Assembly: GCF_003386095.1 (NCBI RefSeq)
Contig: NZ_QREG01000018.1
Span: 62,001 to 126,000 of the forward strand
Reading direction: 5' to 3'
DNA length: 64,000 nt
Source: Marinoscillum furvescens DSM 4134
GTDB taxonomy: Bacteria > Bacteroidota > Bacteroidia > Cytophagales > Cyclobacteriaceae
Made by a program: the position numbers and the translations under genes. Every line of letters begins with the position of its first letter. The first letter of the stretch is position 1. Below are positions 45,112 to 52,731 of the stretch, one piece after another. The notes beneath the pieces were generated by a model, which was given only the letters and a program-made list of their open reading frames with translations, did no database searches and was not told where the DNA came from.

Positions 45112-45580
45112 TGTTTTGCTTGACACAAGTTTCTTTATTCGTTTGCTCAACGAAAACGATAGTCTTCATTCTAACGCTTTAGGGTACTTTAAATACTTTT
45201 TGGAGCAAGACATCATATTGAAATGCTCAACTATCTCCATCGCTGAGTACTGTGTGAGAGGAAGCATTGATGAATTGCCTTGGAGAAATTTGCAAGTCGT
45301 TCCTTTCAATGTGGAGCATGGTGTAAAAGCAGGTGAATTCGCTAAAATCATATTTAGTGAGAAAAATAGACTTAACCTGAGTAACAGGAACATCATTCCA
45401 AACGACAGTAAGCTGTTTGCTCAGGCAGATGTAGAAGATCCCATCACCCACTTTGTTACCTCAGATGAAGAATGTCTCAAGATTCATCAAATTCTTAAAT
45501 TAAATACGAATGCCAGGTTTGATATTATAAATATTCGAACGCCATTCAATGAGACCTACGGGATGCTCAATTTTGATTAA
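45101..45580 (+). CDS. PIN-domain protein (VapC-like ribonuclease)
   Basis: This 159-residue protein shows the four acidic positions of PIN nucleases: Asp 8 in LLDTSFFIRLL, Glu 49 in ISIAEYCVRG, Asp 102 in IIPNDSKLFAQA and Asp 122 in FVTSDEECL. These bind the metal ions needed to cut RNA. It starts inside the upstream gene (11-nt overlap), the usual order antitoxin then toxin. Likely role: an RNA-cleaving toxin neutralised by the 260-aa protein. A role in phage defence or plasmid-like maintenance is possible but not shown. The gene is AT-richer than the flanking sugar loci. Confidence 0.8.
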   Translation: MKHSVLLDTSFFIRLLNENDSLHSNALGYFKYFLEQDIILKCSTISIAEYCVRGSIDELPWRNLQVVPFNVEHGVKAGEFAKIIFSEKNRLNLSNRNIIPNDSKLFAQADVEDPITHFVTSDEECLKIHQILKLNTNARFDIINIRTPFNETYGMLNFD

Positions 45581-45679
45581 AATACAGGTCAAGTCCAAAC
45601 AATAACCTAGCTTAAAAGTCCTTGTTAGAGGAATTGCGGCCTTGCTTGCAAGCGAAGAATAAGCTGATCATACCATTCC

Positions 45680-46795
45680 ATGAAAGCAGTCATTGCCAGG
45701 TATCAGAAAAGTCCACTTAAAGCATTTGTCGATCGCCATGAGAAATACCTGCTCATTGCGTTCTTTATCGGTGGTTTTATCTTCGATTCGCTCACGCTTG
45801 GTCGCATAGACAGGCTATATGACCTCACCATCCTGAGCTCCCACATGACGCTGCTCACGGTCTGTCTCTACATCTTCAACCGCATACCTGACGGCCGATG
45901 GGACCGAACCCTCATTCAAAAATATGCCCACTACTTTCCACTGGCCATCCAGTTTTTCTTTGGAGCGCTTTGCAGCGCCTATGTGGTGTACTTTTCTCGG
46001 AGCGTTTCTTTGTCGAAGACACTGTCCTTTTTTGTGATACTGGTGGTGCTCTTCTTTGCCAACGAACTCCTCAAAAAACGCATATCCAATAAATACCTGC
46101 AGTTTGGACTATACCTGTTCATCAGCATCACTTTTTTCTCGTTCATCATACCTGTATTTGTCAAGGCCATCAGCCCGTTCATTTTTGTGGTCTCTGGTCT
46201 CACCAGTCTGGGGATTACACTTACGCTGGTACTGGTGATTTACCGCAAGAGTCCATCCACCCGCGAAGAGGTAAAGCTTGGCAGGCTGCTGGCATTGCTG
46301 GTAGGGGTGTATGCTTTTATCAATTGCTTCTATTTCTTTCGCCTCATTCCACCCGTTCCGCTGGCATTGAATAATGGTCTGGTAGCACATGCCGTGCAAA
46401 AGGAAGGCAATGAGTATGAGGTAACTTATGAAAAAGATGCCTGGTATGTGTTTTGGCGGAGCTACCGACCAGTTTATGAGCGCTTACCGCAAGAGCCTGT
46501 GTATATCTTCACATCTATTTTTGCACCCACAGATATCAAAAAGGATATTTTCCACCGATGGAAAGCTTACAACCCTCAGAAGGAAGAGTGGTACACCGTA
46601 GAAGATATCAGCTACCCGATCACAGGTGGGAGAGATGGTGGGTATCGTGGGTATACCAAAAAACAAAACGTATGGCCCGGGCTATGGAGTGTAGAGGTGC
46701 TCACTGAAGAAGAGCTGGTGCTAGGCGTGATCGATTTTGAAATCGTGGCAGTAGATTCTACCAACGCTCCACGACTTCATTCTACAAATTTCTAG
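45680..46795 (+). CDS. DUF2914-domain membrane protein
   Basis: This 371-residue protein has about seven or eight hydrophobic helices in the first 245 residues (for example YLLIAFFIGGFIFDSL, FFVILVVLFFANELL). A soluble C-terminal domain follows at about 270-365 with the DUF2914 features YIFTSIFAPTDIKKDIFHRW and GGRDGGYRGYT. The domain has no known biochemical role. The gene has normal composition for this window, starts 99 nt after the PIN gene and probably belongs to the host backbone and not to the toxin-like pair. Confidence 0.85.
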   Translation: MKAVIARYQKSPLKAFVDRHEKYLLIAFFIGGFIFDSLTLGRIDRLYDLTILSSHMTLLTVCLYIFNRIPDGRWDRTLIQKYAHYFPLAIQFFFGALCSAYVVYFSRSVSLSKTLSFFVILVVLFFANELLKKRISNKYLQFGLYLFISITFFSFIIPVFVKAISPFIFVVSGLTSLGITLTLVLVIYRKSPSTREEVKLGRLLALLVGVYAFINCFYFFRLIPPVPLALNNGLVAHAVQKEGNEYEVTYEKDAWYVFWRSYRPVYERLPQEPVYIFTSIFAPTDIKKDIFHRWKAYNPQKEEWYTVEDISYPITGGRDGGYRGYTKKQNVWPGLWSVEVLTEEELVLGVIDFEIVAVDSTNAPRLHSTNF

Positions 46796-46983
46796 AAGCA
46801 CCTCACGCTGATTTCAAAGGCGAGTCCACAATTTTTTATAGTCTTTCCACGAAAGCACTCTTTTTAATGGATTATCACCATTTCAATTGAAGATGTATAA
46901 TACCCTGTTAGAATGCCATTTTTCGATTTTTCTTCTTTCCTGCAAACGATTTTCGCAAAATATCCTATATTACAGACTAGTTA

Positions 46984-47003
46984 ACCAACGATTGGTTGAC
47001 CAA
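46984..47003. promoter_or_regulatory. Overlapping inverted repeats before the alginate cluster
   Basis: ACCAA-CGA-TTGGT (46984-46996) and TTGGT-TG-ACCAA (46992-47003) share a TTGGT arm, 42 nt before the first PL6 gene. TGGT-N2-ACCA has the shape of FadR-type GntR operators, and GntR regulators commonly control alginate genes in Bacteroidota. The regulator is not encoded in the window. Confidence 0.5.
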
Positions 47004-47044
47004 TTTAATGTACAAAGTTTAGTCACATCTTAAGATTACCTATC

Positions 47045-49351
47045 ATGAAAAATGCCCTACTGCTTACTTGTGCGGTGTGGTTGCTGTGCGCATGTGGCAG
47101 CAAACCTGCATCAGAAATCGTAACGGTAAAGGACTTCAAAGAACTTAAAAGCGCTATCCAACAAGCGTCTCCTGGAACCGAAATCGTCATGGCTGAAGGC
47201 ATCTGGAAGGATGCACCCATTAAATTTTACGGTAAGGGAACTGCTGATCGTCCCGTTACGCTGCGAGCGGAGACACCCGGAAAAGTTTTTGTGGAAGGGG
47301 AATCATTTTTACACCTCGGTGGAGAGCACCTTGTGGTCAGTGGCTTATATTTTAGAAATGGCCATACGCCTTCCGGTAGCGTATTTCAGTACCAAATCAG
47401 CAAGGATAGCATTGCCAACCACAGCCGAATTACCAACTGCGTAATCGACGGGTTCACCCAGCTCAATCGGTGGGAGAGAGACAGCTGGATTGCTTTTTAT
47501 GGCAAGCACAATGAGCTCGATCACTGCTACATAGCTGGAAAATCCAATGACGGTGCCACGCTGATGGTTTACCACAAAGGCAACGAGCATACCAACAGCT
47601 ACCATAAGATCTATGCCAACTACTTTGGGCCCAGACCCAGAAAAGGAGGTCCCAGAGCGGAGACCATCCGGTTTGGAGGGAGTGAAACTTCTATGACTCC
47701 CGGAAGGATTACTGTGACAAACAACTATTTTGAGGCCTGCAATGGGGAGGTGGAGATCATCTCCGACAAGACCCGTTCCAACTCCTTTACCAACAATATT
47801 TTCTACAAGTGCGAGGGCTCACTGGTAATGCGCCATGCGGATTATACCACGGTGGATGGCAACATTTTTATCGGTGGGGATGATTCGGATTTTTATGGCG
47901 GTATTCGTGTCGTCAATACCGGCCATTGGATCACTAACAATTATTTCTATAAGATTCGCGGTGAGGAGTTTAGAAGTCCGCTTGCGATCATGAACGGTAT
48001 TCCCAAGTCTTCACTCAACCGCTACAAGCAGGTAACAGATGTGGTTGTAGCGCACAATACCTGGGTGGACTGCAAGTCGCCATTTCAGATAGGCGTGGGC
48101 CAAAACAAGGCCAGCGCCAGCGTGCTGCCCAAAAGTGAGATTCGATCGGCACCGCCTATTCGAACTACTATCGCCAACAACATCATTTACAATACACAGC
48201 CCGATGATTCACCAGTGGTCAACCACGATGACATGGATGGCATTAAGTTTAAAGGCAATGTCATAGCCAATGGAGGGGAGTCATATGCGGAAAGTGAAGT
48301 TCTAAAAAGCGTGGATCTGGACATGAAGCAGGTCAACGAATGGCTTTTTGTCCCTACGAATCAGCAGGAGGCCTTGAGTGCTGTTTATGCAGGCTACGAT
48401 TTTGAGCGCATAGAGCAGGATTTGTTTGGAGCCGATCGAAAGGATCAAAACCAGGTAGGTGCTGTGGTGGATTTAGCCCGAGCGGAAACATTTGAGTTAG
48501 ACCGATCCAAGTACGGCCCATCATGGTTTACACCGAATCAAAAGCAGGGAACACCTACAGTACACAATGCCACGGCAGGAAACCTCTCGCAGGTGTTGGC
48601 TGAGGCAAAGGATGGGGATGTTGTGGCCTTGTCGGCTGCTGTCTATGAGCTTGCTGAGCCATTGAAGATCGATAAGGAACTGACGCTGCGTGCTGCTGGG
48701 GATAGCAAACCGCAAATCATTTACACCGGACCGGCGGGAACTCCGGCGTTTGAGCTGCATCCAGGTGGTGTCGTCAGATTGCAAGATGTTGCCATGTCTG
48801 GGCAGGAGGGGCAGCTTGCCTTTGCGCCGCTGGCGGAAAACATGTCTTCGGCTTACAAGCTGTTTGTCCAGAACAGTGAAATATCCGGCTTTGACTTTGT
48901 CTTAAAAGCATCTAAAGGATCTTTCGCAGATTCCATCACCTTTACCAACACTTCCATCAAAGACTGCAAAAATGGATTTGTACTGGCTGCGGATGAAAAA
49001 GGGGATTACAATGCGGAGATGGTCACTTTTGAGGCGTGTGCCTTCGAAAACGTGAGTCAAAATGTAGTGCACTTTTACCGGGGAGGCTATGATGAGTCTA
49101 CCATTGGAGGTTTTCTCACGCTGCGCAACAACACCTTTACCCGATGTGGAGCCAAAGATGCAAGCAAAGTGCTGATCAAAACACCTGGAATCATCAACGT
49201 ACATCTTTTGAACAATACTTTCAAAAACAACCCTGTAGAGCTGGTGGCATTGCTTTGGGGTGCCAAAAACAACCTGCATCAGGGCAATACAGTGGTGAGC
49301 TCCGGTGAAATCAAAGTAGAGGAACAGCGTAAGCTTGACTTACTGTACTAG
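47045..49351 (+). CDS. PL6-family alginate lyase (chondroitinase B-like), lipoprotein
   Basis: This 768-residue protein has a lipobox WLLCAC. The right-handed beta-helix lyase domain covers about residues 25-400. The putative catalytic Lys is residue 178 (MVYHKGNEHTNSYHK), followed by RKGGPRAETIRFGGS with the Arg/Glu residues of the PL6 active site. The calcium-site text NYFEACNGEVEIISDKT is also present. A second beta-helix region covers about 490-768. It cleaves alginate by beta-elimination, giving unsaturated uronate ends, probably at the cell surface or in the periplasm. It opens a five-gene alginate cluster. Confidence 0.92.
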   Translation: MKNALLLTCAVWLLCACGSKPASEIVTVKDFKELKSAIQQASPGTEIVMAEGIWKDAPIKFYGKGTADRPVTLRAETPGKVFVEGESFLHLGGEHLVVSGLYFRNGHTPSGSVFQYQISKDSIANHSRITNCVIDGFTQLNRWERDSWIAFYGKHNELDHCYIAGKSNDGATLMVYHKGNEHTNSYHKIYANYFGPRPRKGGPRAETIRFGGSETSMTPGRITVTNNYFEACNGEVEIISDKTRSNSFTNNIFYKCEGSLVMRHADYTTVDGNIFIGGDDSDFYGGIRVVNTGHWITNNYFYKIRGEEFRSPLAIMNGIPKSSLNRYKQVTDVVVAHNTWVDCKSPFQIGVGQNKASASVLPKSEIRSAPPIRTTIANNIIYNTQPDDSPVVNHDDMDGIKFKGNVIANGGESYAESEVLKSVDLDMKQVNEWLFVPTNQQEALSAVYAGYDFERIEQDLFGADRKDQNQVGAVVDLARAETFELDRSKYGPSWFTPNQKQGTPTVHNATAGNLSQVLAEAKDGDVVALSAAVYELAEPLKIDKELTLRAAGDSKPQIIYTGPAGTPAFELHPGGVVRLQDVAMSGQEGQLAFAPLAENMSSAYKLFVQNSEISGFDFVLKASKGSFADSITFTNTSIKDCKNGFVLAADEKGDYNAEMVTFEACAFENVSQNVVHFYRGGYDESTIGGFLTLRNNTFTRCGAKDASKVLIKTPGIINVHLLNNTFKNNPVELVALLWGAKNNLHQGNTVVSSGEIKVEEQRKLDLLY

Positions 49352-49415
49352 ACCTAAAGGGCTGGTTTCATATCAGCCCAATTTTCCTATTTGTTATTCA
49401 AAACATTTACCACTT

Positions 49416-50486
49416 ATGAAAAAGCTTATTCAAGCGTCGTTATTCATGTTGCTGGGGTCTGCGGTGATTAGCTGCAATTCATCCCAAAAAGAAAATACGA
49501 CAAACACCACGGAAAATGTAAGCGCTACTGATGAAAATCCAGCACCTAAGTATCCGAGTGATATCATCACCAACCTGGATCAGTGGAGCATCTTACTCGG
49601 TAACGGGGATCGTCCAAAAGTCCTCAAAGATTTTCAGCACCCGGACTACTTTTACACGACCAACGATGGTGTGGAATGGGTCGTTTACAAGGCTCCGAAT
49701 GTAGGCATCACCTCACCAAACTCATACAATACGCGTACGGAACTGGGGCAAAAACGCCGCTGGACACCCAAAGAGGGCGGTAGACTGACAGGTACCCTCA
49801 AAGTGATGCACGTGTCTACTAAGGGAGATGCACAAAGCGGTGGATCGTTTTCTGTAGTAATCGGACAAATCCATAGTGATGATGGTCATGAAAACGAACC
49901 CTTAAAAATCGCTTACAAGAAATTTCCCGGGCACACCAAAGGTTCTGTTTACTGGAACTATGAAATCAATACGGAGGGTGACAACTCTGGAAGGTGGGAT
50001 TTTTCCACGGCAGTGTGGGGATATGACATGTCGGTACGAGGAGATGCGCCGGATGCTTATCCACCTGAGCCCGAAGACGGTATCGAGCTGGGAGAGGTAT
50101 TTAGCTACGAAGTGAATGTCTACGATGGGGTGATGTATCTCACCTTCACCAGTGAAGGCCATGAGACCAAGACTTTTACCAAAAACCTGATCAAGTCAGA
50201 TTTTGCAAACAAGGAAGACATGCCTCAGCAAGTGGTGGACCATTACGTACCGAGAGGGCGTGATGGCACGGAAAAACCCAATGCCTATGAAGGGGAAAAT
50301 CAGTTTTTCAAGCAAGGGGCCTACAATCAAACTAACGGGCGCAATGCGCCGACAAGTCTGGAGGGAAGTACGGAAGCCGAATCCACGGATGGGAAGATTG
50401 CTCTACAATATGCTAATGGAAGCTATGCTGAGGTGTGGTTTAGCGAATCTTCTCTAGGACCCGGCGTCCCACCGGCTCAGGAATAG
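49416..50486 (+). CDS. PL7-family alginate lyase, lipoprotein
   Basis: The start is ATG 49416, which gives a lipoprotein signal ending AVISC; an in-frame upstream ATG at 49335 would overlap the PL6 gene. The protein is 356 residues. It shows the three PL7 signatures of the alginate_lyase2 fold in order: YNTRTELGQ (the R-T-E-L element), VIGQIHSDDG (the QIH element carrying the catalytic His) and FFKQGAYNQTNG (the Y-F-K-x-G-x-Y-N-Q element with the catalytic Tyr). The isoleucine in QIH is commonly linked to activity on polyguluronate or mixed blocks. It complements the two PL6 lyases of the cluster. Confidence 0.93.
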   Translation: MKKLIQASLFMLLGSAVISCNSSQKENTTNTTENVSATDENPAPKYPSDIITNLDQWSILLGNGDRPKVLKDFQHPDYFYTTNDGVEWVVYKAPNVGITSPNSYNTRTELGQKRRWTPKEGGRLTGTLKVMHVSTKGDAQSGGSFSVVIGQIHSDDGHENEPLKIAYKKFPGHTKGSVYWNYEINTEGDNSGRWDFSTAVWGYDMSVRGDAPDAYPPEPEDGIELGEVFSYEVNVYDGVMYLTFTSEGHETKTFTKNLIKSDFANKEDMPQQVVDHYVPRGRDGTEKPNAYEGENQFFKQGAYNQTNGRNAPTSLEGSTEAESTDGKIALQYANGSYAEVWFSESSLGPGVPPAQE

Positions 50487-50502
50487 AAAATTAGTAGGAG
50501 GT

Positions 50503-51444
50503 ATGACCACTTCTCGTCGTGATTTTGTTAAGAAAACAGGGCTCATGGGGCTGATGGCCCCATTTGCAAGTGCTGCCAGTGGGCTGTGGCTACAGGATGA
50601 GTCGCCACTGGAGGTGCATCTGTTTTCCAAACACCTCCAATTTTTGGAGGTTTCACAGGCTGCCAAAATAGCTGCGGAATTGGGCTTTAGTGGACTGGAT
50701 CTGACGGTACGTCCCAAAGGCCATGTGCTTCCTGAAAGGGTAGCGCAGGACCTTCCCGATGCAATCAAAGCTATTCGTGAGGCTGGACTGAAGTGCGAAC
50801 TGATGACCACCGCAGTGGGGGATGCATCAGATCCTCTTGATCAGTCAGTAGTAAGCGTAGCGGCTGCACACGGAGTGAAATACTACCGGAGCAACTGGTT
50901 TAAATATGCTGATAATCAGCCGATGGAAGAAACACTCCACCACTACCAGCAAAAGGTGGCTGAGCTATCTGAGCTCAATCGAAAGCACAAGATCATTGGT
51001 TGCTATCAAAACCACTCAGGGACGAGTATAGGGGCTTCGATTTGGGAAGTGAAAAAGCTGCTGGAAGCGGCAGTGCCGGAGTATTTCGGTGCACAGTATG
51101 ATATCCGGCATGCGGTGGTAGAAGGCGGCAGGTCCTGGACCAACGGACTAAGACTCATAAATGATCAGATTAAAACAATCGTACTGAAGGACTTCCGATG
51201 GGAGCAAGTAGCTGGCCGATGGCAGGTAATCAACGTGCCCATAGGTGAGGGGATGGTTGATTTTAAGAAATACTTTTCATTGCTCAAGAGCTATGAGCTC
51301 AAGCCTCCGGTATCGCTTCATCTGGAATATCCACTGGGCGGTGCCGAGAAGGGTCGTCGGCAGCTTACGGTTGATCACACTGTGGTGTACGAGGCGATGC
51401 ATCGAGACCTGAAAAAAGTACAGGAACTGTGGCAGTCAGCATAA
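50503..51444 (+). CDS. Tat-exported sugar phosphate isomerase/epimerase-like TIM-barrel protein
   Basis: This 313-residue protein begins with a twin-arginine signal (TTSRRDFVKKTGLMGLMAPF). The rest fits the xylose isomerase-like/AP endonuclease 2 barrel: AAELGFSGLDLTV, IGCYQNHSG, FGAQYDIRHAVVEGG, TIVLKDFRW and SLHLEYPLGG carry the acidic and His residues expected of a divalent-metal site. The reaction is unknown. Tat export suggests it folds with its metal in the cytoplasm and acts in the periplasm, possibly on a sugar or uronate from alginate. It sits between PL7 and the Nramp-like transporter on one strand. Confidence 0.85.
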   Translation: MTTSRRDFVKKTGLMGLMAPFASAASGLWLQDESPLEVHLFSKHLQFLEVSQAAKIAAELGFSGLDLTVRPKGHVLPERVAQDLPDAIKAIREAGLKCELMTTAVGDASDPLDQSVVSVAAAHGVKYYRSNWFKYADNQPMEETLHHYQQKVAELSELNRKHKIIGCYQNHSGTSIGASIWEVKKLLEAAVPEYFGAQYDIRHAVVEGGRSWTNGLRLINDQIKTIVLKDFRWEQVAGRWQVINVPIGEGMVDFKKYFSLLKSYELKPPVSLHLEYPLGGAEKGRRQLTVDHTVVYEAMHRDLKKVQELWQSA

Positions 51445-51466
51445 TTAACACATAATTTCAATACCC

Positions 51467-52729
51467 ATGAGCGAGCAACCCAGCAATCATCCAATCAAGA
51501 AAATTTTAGCTTTTCTGCTGTCCTTTGGTCCGGGCATTTTTGCCATCGGCTATACTATCGGCACGGGTAGTGTGACCTCTATGATTGTGGCGGGCAATTC
51601 ATTTGGAATGGACCTGCTGTGGGTATTGTTCTTTAGCTGCCTGTTTTCGGGCGTGCTCATCTATGTGTCGGGGCATTATTATCTGGTGAGTGGTGAAACG
51701 ATTCTCTTCTCTGTCAGAAAGCACCTTCCAATGGGTAAGTTTTTGGCCATAGCCATGATCGCTACGGTGGGCATTGGGCAGTGGAACTCTCTCATCGGTA
51801 TTTTAGGGATCACCTCCAATGTCATATATGAGATACTTGAACTCAACTTTCCCGGTATCAGCACGCACCAGTATGGGGTGGTGTTGGCGCTGGCAGTAGT
51901 CATCATTGGTACGTTTTACACCTTGTTGCTCAAAGGCAATTACAGCCTTTTTGAGAAAGTATTGGCCTTGTTTGTGTCCATGATGGGGCTTTCGTTTGTC
52001 TTCACCCTGTTGTTTGTATTTCCGCTGCCCACAGAAATTATCCTTGGGCTGGTGCCCAAAATTCCGGAGGTAGAAGGCGCGGGTATTCTCATAGCGGCAT
52101 TTGTAGGTACCACGATGGCTGCAGCTACGTTCTTATCACGGCCATTGTTTATTCAGGGCAAGGGCTGGTCGTTGGCTGATGCCAAAACACAGCGCAACGA
52201 TTCCATAGTGGCAGCACTGTTGATTTTCACGATTAGTGGGGCCATCATGGCGGTGGCCAGCGGTAGTCTCTATGGTACAGGCACAGAAATTACGCACGTG
52301 CTCGATATGTCTGGAGCTTTAGAACCATCTGTAGGTAAGTTTGCGGTCACCATCTTTTTTGCCGGAACCTTAAGTGCCGGACTCTCCTCCATATTTCCCT
52401 GTCTGATGATCGTTCCGCTCATGCTTGCAGATTTCACATCTGGCAAACTGGACGTGTCTTCCCGGCGTTTTAGGCTAGTGACGGGCTTGGCCAGTGTGCT
52501 CGCGTTGAGTGTTCCCTTAGTTGGCTTCAATCCCATCAAAGGCCAGATCTTCACTCAGGTGTTCAACGTGTTTGGTCTGCCTCTGGTAGTGATCAGCATT
52601 TTGATATTGTGGAACAGAAAAGTACCAGGACTACCTAAAAATCGTGTGCTGACGAATGTGGTTTTGGTGGCGGCCCTGGTGTTTTCATTGGTTATTTCAT
52701 GGAATGGCTTAGTAGATATATTTAATTGA
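51467..52729 (+). CDS. Nramp-related membrane transporter lacking the canonical metal-binding motifs
   Basis: This 420-residue protein has about eleven hydrophobic helices in the Nramp (LeuT-like) order. The first helix, FGPGIFAIGYTIGTGSVTS, aligns with the Nramp text G-P-G...G-Y-M-D-P-G-N, but the metal-ligating D-P-G-N is replaced by I-G-T-G. In helix 6 the M-P-H is replaced by G-T-T (AAFVGTTMAAAT). It is therefore unlikely to be a standard Mn/Fe transporter. Within an alginate cluster it might move a uronate or other organic solute, or Mg-like ions. Its stop is 2 nt before the ATG of the next lyase. Confidence 0.85.
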   Translation: MSEQPSNHPIKKILAFLLSFGPGIFAIGYTIGTGSVTSMIVAGNSFGMDLLWVLFFSCLFSGVLIYVSGHYYLVSGETILFSVRKHLPMGKFLAIAMIATVGIGQWNSLIGILGITSNVIYEILELNFPGISTHQYGVVLALAVVIIGTFYTLLLKGNYSLFEKVLALFVSMMGLSFVFTLLFVFPLPTEIILGLVPKIPEVEGAGILIAAFVGTTMAAATFLSRPLFIQGKGWSLADAKTQRNDSIVAALLIFTISGAIMAVASGSLYGTGTEITHVLDMSGALEPSVGKFAVTIFFAGTLSAGLSSIFPCLMIVPLMLADFTSGKLDVSSRRFRLVTGLASVLALSVPLVGFNPIKGQIFTQVFNVFGLPLVVISILILWNRKVPGLPKNRVLTNVVLVAALVFSLVISWNGLVDIFN

Positions 52730-52731
52730 AA

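Noticed and set aside
43275-45679. Mobile element as carrier of the AT-richer insert
   Set aside because: No transposase, integrase, terminal inverted repeats or target duplication was seen.
49335-49415. In-frame upstream start of the PL7 gene
   Set aside because: It overlaps the PL6 gene and precedes the lipoprotein signal that begins at 49416.
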